64,000 bases of DNA from Sphingomonas xinjiangensis (lineage in GTDB: Bacteria > Pseudomonadota > Alphaproteobacteria > Sphingomonadales > Sphingomonadaceae). Below are positions 9,758 to 17,447 of this stretch, in pieces. The notes below the pieces were generated by a model. The model was given only the letters and a program-made list of their open reading frames with translations, did no database searches and was not told the DNA's origin. The translations under genes were made by a program, and so were the position numbers. The stretch covers positions 101,845 through 165,844 of the forward strand of contig NZ_JACIJF010000008.1 of assembly GCF_014199255.1 (NCBI RefSeq). The letters are read 5' to 3'. How positions within the stretch are numbered: position 1 is the stretch's first letter; every line of letters starts with the position of its first letter.

Positions 9758-10974
9758 CGCACTATGACGTGCTGATCGTCGGCGCCGGCCATGGCGGCGC
9801 GCAGGCGGCGATCGCGCTACGGCAGAACGGCTTCACTGGCACGCTGGCGCTGATCGGCGAGGAACCGGAACTGCCCTATGAACGGCCGCCGCTCTCCAAG
9901 GAGTATCTAGCCGGCGACAAGCCGTGGGAGCGGCTGCTGATCCGCCAGCCAGCGTTCTGGGAAGAGCGGAACGTCATCATGCTGCTCGGGCAGAAGGTAG
10001 TGACGGTAGATCCCGGCGGGCACCGCGTCGCCACCGCTGCGGGGGAAGCGATAAACTATGGCAGCCTGATCTGGGCGACGGGCGGGCATGCCCGGCGGTT
10101 AAGCTGCGCGGGTGGCGATCTGGCCGGCGTGCATACCGTGCGTAACCGGGCCGATGTCGACCGCTTGCTCGGCGAACTGCCCCACGTGACGCGCGTGGTG
10201 GTGATTGGCGGCGGCTATATCGGCCTGGAAGCGGCGGCGGCGCTGAGCAAGCTGGACCAACAGGTGACGTTGGTGGAGGCGCAGGATCGCGTGCTCGCCC
10301 GTGTCGCCGGCGAACCGCTGTCGCGCTTTTTCGAGGACGAGCACCGCGCGCATGGCGTCGACCTCCGCCTCGACGCGCAAGTCGACTGCATCGAAGGTGC
10401 CAACCGTGTGACCGGGGTCCGCTTGTCCGACGGCAGCGTCGTGCCCGCCGGCATGGCGATCGTCGGGATCGGCATCATCCCGGCGGTCGAACCGCTGCTC
10501 GCTGCGGGCGCGCAGGGCGGCAACGGCGTGCTGGTCGACGCGCAATGCCGCACGTCGCTACCGGACATCTTCGCGGTCGGCGATTGCGCGCTGCACGCCA
10601 ATCGGTACGCCGAGGGCGCGTGCACCCGGCTCGAGTCGGTGCAGAACGCCAATGACCAGGCAAGCGTCGCCGCCAAGGCGATCCTTGGCCTGGACGCGGA
10701 TTACGACGCCGTGCCGTGGTTCTGGTCGAACCAATATGACCTGAAGCTCCAGACGGTCGGCCTGTCGGCGGGCCATGACGCGGCGATCATGCGCGGTGAT
10801 CCGGCAGCGCGCAGCTTTTCGGTCGTGTATCTGCGCGAAGGCCGAGTGATCGCGCTCGACTGCGTCAACGCGGTCAAGGACTATGTTCAGGGCCGCAAGC
10901 TGGTGGTCGAAGGTATCGCCGCCGATCCCACCGCGCTTGCTGACGCGAGCCGACCGCTCAAGGACCTCGCTTAA
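9754..10974 (+). CDS. FAD-dependent ferredoxin/rubredoxin reductase-type oxidoreductase
   Basis: A 406-residue flavoprotein with an N-terminal FAD motif ([14 protein letters not shown]), an NAD-binding motif in the middle ([16 protein letters not shown], about residue 150), the second FAD motif ([13 protein letters not shown], about 270) and a C-terminal reductase domain ([15 protein letters not shown]). This is the layout of reductases that pass electrons from NAD(P)H to ferredoxin or rubredoxin for oxygenases. The ATGA overlap with fghA implies co-translation. No ferredoxin or oxygenase gene is next to it, so its partner and its role beside formaldehyde genes are unknown. Confidence 0.88.
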   Translation: MTHYDVLIVGAGHGGAQAAIALRQNGFTGTLALIGEEPELPYERPPLSKEYLAGDKPWERLLIRQPAFWEERNVIMLLGQKVVTVDPGGHRVATAAGEAINYGSLIWATGGHARRLSCAGGDLAGVHTVRNRADVDRLLGELPHVTRVVVIGGGYIGLEAAAALSKLDQQVTLVEAQDRVLARVAGEPLSRFFEDEHRAHGVDLRLDAQVDCIEGANRVTGVRLSDGSVVPAGMAIVGIGIIPAVEPLLAAGAQGGNGVLVDAQCRTSLPDIFAVGDCALHANRYAEGACTRLESVQNANDQASVAAKAILGLDADYDAVPWFWSNQYDLKLQTVGLSAGHDAAIMRGDPAARSFSVVYLREGRVIALDCVNAVKDYVQGRKLVVEGIAADPTALADASRPLKDLA

Positions 10975-11022
10975 CCCCGGCGGACCTGATAGCCTCTACC
11001 CACGCTTCCCGAGTGGAGAGAC

Positions 11023-11907
11023 ATGCTGAAATTCCTGCCGCGCGCATTTGCCGCATTGGCGCTGTCGGTGGCACCGACCGTCCATGCCCAGACCGTCACT
11101 GACTCCGACCCCGCCTTGTGGGTGGTGAAGGACGCGGACACTACCATCTATCTGTTCGGCACGGTGCATGTGCTGAAGCCGGGGCTGAGCTGGTTCGACG
11201 AAGCGGTGAAGGCTGCGTTCGACAAGAGCGACCAGCTGGTCGTCGAGATGGTCGAGCCAGACCAGGCGACCACCCAGCAACTGGTGCAACGAATTGCCGT
11301 CAACCCTGTTGGGCCGACGCTTACCGAGAAGCTGCCGGCAGACAAGCGCCAGGCCTATGCCGCGGCGATGGCCGATCTCGGCATTCCCGCCGCGGCGCTC
11401 GACCGGTTCGATCCGTGGATGGCGGCGATCACGCTGAGCGTCGCGGGGCTTCCCAAGCTCGGCTATGATCCCAACAGCGGCGCCGACAAGGTGCTGACTG
11501 CCGCTGCCATCGCAGCGAACAAGCCGGTGCTGGGGTTGGAAACCATCGAGCAGCAGCTCGGCTATTTCGACACGATGCCTGAGCCGTTGCAGGTGAAGTT
11601 CCTGGTCTCGACCCTCGACGACTATAGCAAGACTGGCGAGATCCTCGGCGCGATGATCAAGACCTGGTCGGCCGGTGATCCCGAGACGTTGGGCCGGACC
11701 ATGAACGACGAACTGCGCGACACGCCAGAGGTCGCCCGAATCCTGCTCACCGAGCGCAATGTCCATTGGGCCGATTGGATCCAGAAGCGTATGGCTCAGC
11801 CCGGCACGGTGTTCCTGGCGGTGGGCGCGGGGCATCTGGCCGGCACCGACAGCGTTCAGGCGCAGCTCGCCAGGCGTAAGCTGATCGCCACGCGGATCAA
11901 TTACTGA
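11023..11907 (+). CDS. TraB/GumN family protein
   Basis: A 294-residue protein with a signal peptide (FAALALSVAPTVHA). The mature part has the family's first block, YLFGTVHVLKPGLSWFDEAV, and the closing VFLAVGAGHLAGTDSV, both with the conserved glycine-histidine pairs thought to bind metal in this Tiki-related fold. Bacterial members are often annotated as GumN-like, without a demonstrated reaction. It follows the FAD reductase gene by 48 bp and has a GGAGAG ribosome site. Protease activity is a family-level guess only. Confidence 0.85.
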   Translation: MLKFLPRAFAALALSVAPTVHAQTVTDSDPALWVVKDADTTIYLFGTVHVLKPGLSWFDEAVKAAFDKSDQLVVEMVEPDQATTQQLVQRIAVNPVGPTLTEKLPADKRQAYAAAMADLGIPAAALDRFDPWMAAITLSVAGLPKLGYDPNSGADKVLTAAAIAANKPVLGLETIEQQLGYFDTMPEPLQVKFLVSTLDDYSKTGEILGAMIKTWSAGDPETLGRTMNDELRDTPEVARILLTERNVHWADWIQKRMAQPGTVFLAVGAGHLAGTDSVQAQLARRKLIATRINY

Positions 11908-11966
11908 TCCTGCGGACCCGGCGGCCATGACGGGCGTTCGGATCGTTCACTTGTCGGAGCATCAGC

Positions 11967-12452
11967 ATGGCCAAGACTCCAAGACCGCTTGTTGGGCTGG
12001 CCGCAGGCGTGGCGGCGGGGCTGGTCGCGTCCGCGGCGATGGCAGCATTCCAGGGGCAGGCGCAAAAGCTGCTGCCGGATCAAGGCGGGAGCGACGATGA
12101 TCCGTCGACGGTGAAGGCCGCAGACGCCGCCAGCGAAGTCATTGTCGGCGAGCCCGTGCCCGAGCCGTATCGCGAGCAGGCCGGGCAAGCGGTGCATTAT
12201 CTGGTCGGCGGCGTTTTGGGCGGCATTTATGGTGTGCTGGCCGAGTACAAGCCGGAGGCGAGCGCAGGCTTCGGCACCGCTTATGGCATCGCCACCTCGG
12301 CGCTGCTGGACGAAGGCGCGGTGCCTGCCGCAGGGCTGGCGCCTGCGCCGACCGAGACCTCTCTGGTCACCCACATGTATGGGACCGCGTCGCACATGGT
12401 CTATGGCTGGGTGCTGGAGTCCGTGCGCGCGCTGATCGCCGGGCGGGGCTGA
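11967..12452 (+). CDS. DUF1440-like membrane protein
   Basis: A 161-residue protein with glycine/alanine-rich membrane segments near residues 8-26 (LVGLAAGVAAGLVASAAMAAF), 65-85 (VHYLVGGVLGGIYGVLAEY) and 90-110. The pattern matches DUF1440 (YagU-like) inner-membrane proteins, whose role is not established. A GGAG site lies 8 bases ahead of the ATG. It follows the TraB/GumN gene by 59 bp and may share its transcript. A weak hairpin follows the stop. Confidence 0.7.
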   Translation: MAKTPRPLVGLAAGVAAGLVASAAMAAFQGQAQKLLPDQGGSDDDPSTVKAADAASEVIVGEPVPEPYREQAGQAVHYLVGGVLGGIYGVLAEYKPEASAGFGTAYGIATSALLDEGAVPAAGLAPAPTETSLVTHMYGTASHMVYGWVLESVRALIAGRG

Positions 12453-12472
12453 GCGCGGTATAGCTTAACGGC

Positions 12473-12490
12473 CCCGGAAATTACTCCGGG
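12473..12490. terminator. Short hairpin between convergent genes
   Basis: CCCGGA (12473-12478) pairs with TCCGGG (12485-12490) around a 6-base loop, in the 44-bp gap between the DUF1440 gene and the exonuclease gene, which converge here. There is no T-run, so this is a weak candidate. Confidence 0.35.
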
Positions 12491-12496
12491 AGGGTG

Positions 12497-13261
12497 TCAG
12501 AACAGTTCCGGTTGCCTCGTCACCCGGCGCGTCACTGCGCCGCCGCCGGTGCGCCTGAAATATTCCTGCTCGGCTGTATGACGGACATCGACGTCACGGT
12601 CGGTAAGGAAGCCCGCGAGCGACTCCTCGCTGATCTCGTGCCATTCCTTGCCGCGGTCGGGGCCGTAGCGCACGCGCGGCAACAGGCCGGGCTCCTTGGA
12701 CCACTGGATCAGCTGCTCGACGCCGACTTCGTTGAGCATGTCGCGCAGATGATGCGCGGTGACATAGGCGTCGGGGAAGGCGCGGTGCGCCGGAAGGCCG
12801 CGCTCATGCTCCAGCCCGTCGGGCATCCGCCAGTAGCGCAGCATCTGGTTGGAGAAGCCGGGCGAGCCCGGCCACAGCCGCATCGAGCACTTCCAGGTGC
12901 AGATCCAGTCGGCCCCGCGGGTGAGCGCGGCGGTGCAATATTGCTCCTCGAAGTCCGACCGATGCGCTGCCAGCGCGACCCGCCGCGGCCAGGGGTCGAG
13001 GATCGGTCGCGCGACATCGTGCCAGTATGGCGCATCGGCGACATCCTCGTTTCGGATATGGTGCACCGCCATGGTCAGCGGCGGGATTTGGCGGCCTGGA
13101 TTGACCAGCCGGTGCCCGCCCTCCCCTTGCAGCTCCCAGCGCCCGTCCGACCCCAGTACGACATCCTGCCAGCCGATCTCGCACACGCCATGCGTGGGAG
13201 GAGCCTGGCCGGTGGTTTCGAGGTCGATGACGCGGATGATCTGGGGAGGTGGCGGAGCCAT
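12497..13261 (-). CDS. 3'-5' exonuclease, DEDDh type (exonuclease X/DnaQ-like)
   Basis: A 254-residue protein starting at ATG 13261 (MAPPPPQIIRVIDLETTG). The first metal motif is VIDLETTG, a second acidic region is AAHRSDFEEQYC, and the HRAFPDAYVTAHHL segment supplies the DEDDh histidine and last aspartate. The region after residue 190 ends in an unassigned basic tail. Such enzymes trim single-stranded 3' ends in repair or proofreading. An upstream in-frame start at 13300 exists but would run into the hairpin behind pgmG. It probably has its own promoter. Confidence 0.85.
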   Translation of the reverse strand: MAPPPPQIIRVIDLETTGQAPPTHGVCEIGWQDVVLGSDGRWELQGEGGHRLVNPGRQIPPLTMAVHHIRNEDVADAPYWHDVARPILDPWPRRVALAAHRSDFEEQYCTAALTRGADWICTWKCSMRLWPGSPGFSNQMLRYWRMPDGLEHERGLPAHRAFPDAYVTAHHLRDMLNEVGVEQLIQWSKEPGLLPRVRYGPDRGKEWHEISEESLAGFLTDRDVDVRHTAEQEYFRRTGGGAVTRRVTRQPELF

Positions 13262-13303
13262 ACGGCGGATGTGGGGCCTTGGCGCCGATTTTGCCAGCAT
13301 CTA

Positions 13304-13330
13304 AGCCCCTCCCGCAGAACGGGAGGGGCT
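13304..13330 (-). terminator. GC-rich hairpin downstream of pgmG
   Basis: AGCCCCTCCCG (13304-13314) pairs with CGGGAGGGGCT (13320-13330) around a 5-base loop, 9 bp beyond the pgmG stop. The CCTCCC/GGGAGG core is shared with the structures at 17279 and 36501, so it may belong to a dispersed palindromic repeat as well as ending transcription. Confidence 0.6.
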
Positions 13331-13339
13331 AGCGTTGGA

Positions 13340-14743
13340 TCAATGCGCCGCTTGCGGCCCGCGCTGAAGGCCGCTCGCGGCCAGCTGTGCATCGATCATC
13401 GCCATAAGCCGGTCCAGCCCTTCCTGGCTCTTGGCTTCGGCACGCGCGACCAGCACGTCCTGCGTGTTGGACGCGCGCAGCAGCCACCAACCATCGGCGG
13501 TATTCACGCGCGCGCCGTCCGTGCGGTCGACATCGGCGCCTTCGGCTTCGAGCCGCTCGAGCACTTCGTCGATCACGGCGAACTTGCGGCTCTCGTCCAC
13601 CTGGAAGCGCATTTCCGGCGTGTTGATCATCGCCGGCATGTCGTCCTTGATCTGGTTCATCGACTTGCCGATCGTGTGCACCGCGCGGATCAGCTGGACG
13701 GCGGCGAACTGCGCGTCGTCATAGCCGTAATAGTCGTAGAAAGGTTGGGCAAAGAAGATGTGGCCGCTCATCTCGCCGGCGAGCGGGGCGTGCGTTTCCT
13801 TCATCTTGGTCTTGATCAGGCTGTGGCCGGTCTTCCACATCACCGGCTTGCCGCCCAGCTCCGCGATGCGATCATACAGCGCCTGGCTGGCCTTGACGTC
13901 GGCGATCACCGTCGCGCCCGGCTCGGCCTTGAGCAGCGGCTCGGCAAGCACCGACAGGATCTGGTCGCCCCAGATCACGCGGCCCTGGCCGTCGATCGCG
14001 CCGATCCGGTCGCCGTCGCCGTCGAACGCCAGCCCGAAGTCGAGCCCCTTCTCGGCCACCAAAGCCTTGAGGTCGGCAAGGTTCTTTTCCTCGGTGGGAT
14101 CGGGATGGTGATTGGGGAAGTTGCCGTCCACATCGGTGAAGATGGTGAAGTGCTCGCCCGGAAGCTGGGCAACCAGCTTCTCGATCACCGGACCCGCTGC
14201 GCCGTTGCCCGCGTCCCAGCCGATGCGGAAGCTGCCGCCGGCATAGCCTGCAAGCAGGCGACCGACATAGGCGTCTTCGATGTCATAGTCGGTAACAGTG
14301 CCTGCGTCGCCCGCTTCGACCGCGTCCCAGTCGCCCTCTGCCGAAAGCCGGCCGAGCCCCTGAATGTCCTCGCCAAAGAACGGGCGGTGCTGGAACACCA
14401 TTTTGAAGCCGTTGTAATTGCCCGGATTGTGGCTGCCGGTGATCTGGATGCCGCCATCCACCTCCAGCGTCGCTTCGGCATAATAGAGCATCGGCGTGGG
14501 CCCCATGCCGATGCGCACCACGTCACATCCGCACGACGTCAGCCCCTCGACCAGCGCAGCCTCGAGCTCTGGCGACGACAGGCGGCCATCGCGGCCCACC
14601 GCCACGCGGTGCCCGCCGGCGCGGCGCAGCAGCGTGGCAAAGCTGCGGCCGATCGCGCGGGCGTCCTCGGTCCCGAGCGTCTGCCCCACGATCCCGCGGA
14701 TGTCGTACTCGCGCAGCGAGGTGGGGTCGAAACGATGCGTCAT
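13340..14743 (-). CDS. pgmG: Phosphomannomutase/phosphoglucomutase
   Basis: A 467-residue alpha-D-phosphohexomutase that interconverts the 1- and 6-phosphates of glucose and mannose and supplies sugar nucleotides for surface polysaccharide. The active-site phosphoserine loop is ITGSHNPGNYNGFK, the metal-binding loop is AFDGDGDRIGAID, the sugar-binding loop is AGEMSGHIFF, and the phosphate-binding region near the end is RASNTQDVLVAR. The start at 14743 (MTHRFDPTSLREYDIRG) has GGAGG 6 bases upstream; a more upstream in-frame ATG lacks that. The symbol follows the bifunctional enzyme described in Sphingomonas gellan producers. It is a single gene, closed by a hairpin. Confidence 0.93.
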   Translation of the reverse strand: MTHRFDPTSLREYDIRGIVGQTLGTEDARAIGRSFATLLRRAGGHRVAVGRDGRLSSPELEAALVEGLTSCGCDVVRIGMGPTPMLYYAEATLEVDGGIQITGSHNPGNYNGFKMVFQHRPFFGEDIQGLGRLSAEGDWDAVEAGDAGTVTDYDIEDAYVGRLLAGYAGGSFRIGWDAGNGAAGPVIEKLVAQLPGEHFTIFTDVDGNFPNHHPDPTEEKNLADLKALVAEKGLDFGLAFDGDGDRIGAIDGQGRVIWGDQILSVLAEPLLKAEPGATVIADVKASQALYDRIAELGGKPVMWKTGHSLIKTKMKETHAPLAGEMSGHIFFAQPFYDYYGYDDAQFAAVQLIRAVHTIGKSMNQIKDDMPAMINTPEMRFQVDESRKFAVIDEVLERLEAEGADVDRTDGARVNTADGWWLLRASNTQDVLVARAEAKSQEGLDRLMAMIDAQLAASGLQRGPQAAH

Positions 14744-14849
14744 GATGCCTCCGGGAAGATGTTGCTCGCCCAATCCGCGAAACGGGGAGAAGTTTCAATT
14801 TCGGAGGCGTAACAGGTGCCGTTTTCGCGGCGAATGGCGCGCAGTCGCG

Positions 14850-15167
14850 TCAGCGGCGCAGCAAAAGGTCGCGTGCGGCGTTCACGCGGCGCGTGAGTTC
14901 TTCGGATCCGCCGCGGTCGGGATGCACCGCGGACACCAGCCGGCGGTGCGCCGCCTTGATCTCGTCGCGCCCTGCCCCGGCCTGGAGACCGAGGATCGCG
15001 CGCGCTTCGGCCTCGTCCAGCGAAACGGCCACCGGCAGACCCCGCGCCCCGCCGCGGGGCTTTGGCGCCCGGCGCTTGATCGGCCGGCCCGCCGTGTAAC
15101 GCTTGGGTCCCCGCCACAACAGATAGAGTCCATAGACCACCAGCAGCGCGAGGATCAGCTTGACCAT
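14850..15167 (-). CDS. Membrane-anchored J-domain protein
   Basis: A 105-residue protein with one N-terminal membrane segment (VKLILALLVVYGLYLLW), a basic proline-rich linker (about 20-45) and a C-terminal J-domain (about 52-105) with the HPD tripeptide at residues 82-84. J-domains stimulate the ATPase of DnaK-type chaperones, so the protein would recruit DnaK to the inner membrane. Its ATG overlaps the mipZ stop by one base (TGATG), so the two are translationally coupled. The link to cell division is inferred from this arrangement. Confidence 0.8.
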   Translation of the reverse strand: MVKLILALLVVYGLYLLWRGPKRYTAGRPIKRRAPKPRGGARGLPVAVSLDEAEARAILGLQAGAGRDEIKAAHRRLVSAVHPDRGGSEELTRRVNAARDLLLRR

Positions 15168-15961
15168 CAGGCGACCGCCGGCAGCGCATGCTCGGGCAGC
15201 GCCAACCCGGCCATCATCTCACGCAGCTCCTGCCGCGCGGCGACATGGCTGAGGCCCATTTCGCCGAATTCGCGGGCATCGAGCATGGTCAGTCCCTGCG
15301 GGAACAGCTCGCGATAGATCACGCGCTCGGACAGGCCGGAGATCACGCGAAAGCCGACGCGCTTGGACAGTTGGTCGATCGCTTCCGACACGCGGCGCAT
15401 GTTGCGTGCCTCGATATGCTGCATGCGGTTGCGCAGCACGACCCAGTCGATCGTCTCGCCATTGGCGCCCGCGCGGCGCTTGCGCGACTCCCAGATCAGC
15501 TCGGAATAGAAGCTCGGGCGCTGCACGCGAAAGGTTTCCGGGTCGACGTGACCGATCAAGTCGAAATCGACGAAGCTGTCGTTCATCGGCGTGACCAGTG
15601 TATCGGCGTTGGTCACCGCGATCCGCGCGAACTTGTCGTCGCGGCCCGGCGTGTCGATGACCAGGAAATCGGCGTCCTGCCCCAGCCGGTCGAGCGTCTC
15701 GGCGAAGAAGTCCATGCTTTCGCCGTCATGCGTTTCATAGACCGGGATCGGCAGTTCGCGGCCTTTGCGCTTGGCGGTGGCGTGGCGGTTATCGAGATAG
15801 CGGCCCATCGTCCGCTGGCGGTGATCCAGGTCGAAGCACGCCACGCGCGCGCCCTTGAACGCCAGCGCGATGGCGGCATGAACGGCAGTGGTGGATTTGC
15901 CCGTGCCTCCCTTCTCGTTTGCAAAAACGAGAACGTGCAAGCGCTTAGCTGCCTCGGTCAC
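15167..15961 (-). CDS. mipZ: Division-plane positioning ATPase MipZ (ParA/MinD family)
   Basis: A 264-residue deviant-Walker ATPase. The P-loop is KGGTGKST at residues 17-24, switch I is FDLDHRQRTMGRYLDNR and the switch II region is FLVIDTPGRDD. The DLDHRQRT segment and the later VLRNRMQHIEARN are typical of alphaproteobacterial MipZ, which binds ParB near the origins and inhibits FtsZ away from midcell. Length and motif spacing match the Caulobacter protein as I recall it. It is the first gene of a two-gene operon with the J-domain protein and is divergent from panC. Confidence 0.93.
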   Translation of the reverse strand: MTEAAKRLHVLVFANEKGGTGKSTTAVHAAIALAFKGARVACFDLDHRQRTMGRYLDNRHATAKRKGRELPIPVYETHDGESMDFFAETLDRLGQDADFLVIDTPGRDDKFARIAVTNADTLVTPMNDSFVDFDLIGHVDPETFRVQRPSFYSELIWESRKRRAGANGETIDWVVLRNRMQHIEARNMRRVSEAIDQLSKRVGFRVISGLSERVIYRELFPQGLTMLDAREFGEMGLSHVAARQELREMMAGLALPEHALPAVA

Positions 15962-16040
15962 CCAGAAGACTTCCTTTGTTGATCGCGCCGCCTCCTGCCC
16001 ATAGAAGGCCGCGCTCCTGCTTTATCGAAAGACCCAAGTC

Positions 16041-16889
16041 GTGCAAACCGTCCGTCAGCTTCCTGCCCTTCGCGAGGCCGTTGCCGCGTTTCGCGCCGCC
16101 GGGGAGCGTGTGGCGCTGGTGCCGACCATGGGTGCGCTGCATGACGGCCATCTGGCGCTTGTGGAAGCGGCAAAGCGCGCCGCGACTCGCGTGATCGTGT
16201 CGATCTTCGTCAATCCCAAGCAGTTCGGGCCGAACGAGGATCTGGCGAAATATCCGCGCAAGGAGCTTGCCGACTCGCGGATGCTGTCGACGGCGGGCGC
16301 CGACCTGTTGTGGCTGCCGCCGGTGGAAGTCATGTACCCCGAAGGCTTCGAAACCACAGTGTCCGTTGCCGGGGTGAGCCAAGTGCTGGATGGCGCCGCA
16401 CGGCCCGGGCATTTCGACGGCGTGGCAACCGTGGTCACCAAGCTGTTCAACCAGGTGCAGCCGGACGTCGCGCTTTTCGGTGAGAAGGACTGGCAGCAAT
16501 TGCAGGTGATCCGCCGCCTGGTCGCCGATCTCGACCTACCGGTGGAGATCCTGGGCGTGCCCACCTATCGCGACGATGATGGCCTCGCGCTCTCCTCGCG
16601 CAACGCATATCTGATCGCCGAAGAGCGGGCGCGCGCTGTCGCCCTGCCCCGCGCGCTGGGCTTTGCCGAACGCGCGATCGCCAAAGGCGACGATCCCGAG
16701 GGCGCACTGGCGCAGGCGCGCGAGACGCTGGCCGCCGCCGGCTTCGAGGTCGACTATGTGGCGCTGGCCGATGCTGAAACCTTGGGCGATCCGGTCGCGG
16801 GCCGGCCGATGCGCCTGCTGGGTGCGGCACGGATCGGGGGCACGCGGCTGATCGACAACATTCCCGTCACTACGAATGAACACGGTTAA
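16041..16889 (+). CDS. panC: Pantoate--beta-alanine ligase
   Basis: A 282-residue pantothenate synthetase that joins pantoate and beta-alanine with ATP, the last step of vitamin B5 synthesis. The family motifs are in order: VPTMGALHDGHLALV with the HxGH-type nucleotide site, FVNPKQFGPNEDLAKYPR, GHFDGVATVVTKLFN, FGEKDWQQLQ and the KMS-like loop DGLALSSRNAYL. The start is a GTG (16041), the only one giving the conserved N-terminus. It is divergent from mipZ across 79 bp. A rho-independent terminator follows at 16929. Confidence 0.95.
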   Translation: MQTVRQLPALREAVAAFRAAGERVALVPTMGALHDGHLALVEAAKRAATRVIVSIFVNPKQFGPNEDLAKYPRKELADSRMLSTAGADLLWLPPVEVMYPEGFETTVSVAGVSQVLDGAARPGHFDGVATVVTKLFNQVQPDVALFGEKDWQQLQVIRRLVADLDLPVEILGVPTYRDDDGLALSSRNAYLIAEERARAVALPRALGFAERAIAKGDDPEGALAQARETLAAAGFEVDYVALADAETLGDPVAGRPMRLLGAARIGGTRLIDNIPVTTNEHG

Positions 16890-16928
16890 CCCCGTTAACC
16901 TTTTCTTCCGACTTCACCGCCAAAACCA

Positions 16929-16951
16929 CTGATCAGAGGGATCAGATTTTT
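16929..16951 (+). terminator. Rho-independent terminator after panC
   Basis: CTGATC (16929-16934) pairs with GATCAG (16940-16945) around a 5-base loop, followed by A and six T. It is 40 bp past the panC stop and just ahead of the ribosome site of the Sel1 gene. Confidence 0.7.
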
Positions 16952-16963
16952 TGAGGTGACGTC

Positions 16964-17260
16964 ATGGGCAGCAGCCTGAAGAGCGCACGTTTCCTGATCG
17001 AAAGCCGGCTGCGCGATGCGGCCAAGGGCGACGCATCAGCGTGCTACGACTTGGGAATGGTATATTCGAGCGGCGCCGATGGCGTCGACGTGAACCTTAC
17101 CGAAGCGCACAAATGGTTCAACATCGCCGCCGTGTCGGGCAGCAGCGAGGCACAGTTGTGCCGCGCCGAGATCGCCGAGGACATGACCGCACGTGAGATC
17201 AACGACGCGCAAAAGGCGGCACGCGCCTGGCTGCGCGGCACGCAGCTGCGCGCGGCCTAA
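16964..17260 (+). CDS. Small Sel1-repeat protein
   Basis: A 98-residue protein with one clear Sel1-like helical hairpin: YDLGMVYSSGADGVDVNLTE, then AHKWFNIAAVSGSSEAQ, which carries the alanine/tryptophan pattern of these TPR-like repeats. A second degenerate helix pair follows (AEIAEDMTAREINDAQKAAR). No signal peptide is seen. Sel1 repeats mediate protein contacts, and the partner is unknown. GAGGTG lies 5-10 bases ahead of the ATG. Confidence 0.8.
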   Translation: MGSSLKSARFLIESRLRDAAKGDASACYDLGMVYSSGADGVDVNLTEAHKWFNIAAVSGSSEAQLCRAEIAEDMTAREINDAQKAARAWLRGTQLRAA

Positions 17261-17278
17261 GGTCTCCCCAAATCTCAT

Positions 17279-17447
17279 GATACCTCCCCGGAACAGGGAG
17301 GGGGACCATGCGCAAATATGGTGGAGGGGCCGCGCCGCCGCAGGCGCGGGACTTCTCAAGCACAGGGGATAACCGCCGCCGCTGGCTGTGGCCCTTCCAC
17401 CCCGCAACTGCCTTGCGCGGTCCCCCTCCCCGTGCGGGGGAGGTATC
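17279..17447. repeat. 169-bp intergenic element with imperfect ~50-bp inverted ends
   Basis: The left end (GATACCTCCCC..., from 17279) and the reverse complement of the right end (from 17447 inward) agree over most of about 50 bases: both read GATACCTCCCC, then GGGAGGGGGACC, then a stretch ending in GGTGGA or GTGGAA. Each end is itself a CCTCCCC/GGGGAGG palindrome. The element fills the whole space between the Sel1 and topA genes, which converge, and its last base is the first base of the complement of the topA stop codon. It has no reading frame of its own. It could be a miniature mobile element or a large double terminator. Confidence 0.65.

Noticed and set aside
12494..14812. 772-codon plus-strand frame opposite the exonuclease and pgmG
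   Set aside because: Crosses two well-supported genes and their intergenic hairpin; His/Arg/Gly-rich shadow composition.
16886..16898. TTAA-N5-TTAA at the end of panC, possible CtrA site
   Set aside because: CtrA sites need a 7-bp spacer; here it is 5, and no cell-cycle gene starts nearby on that side.
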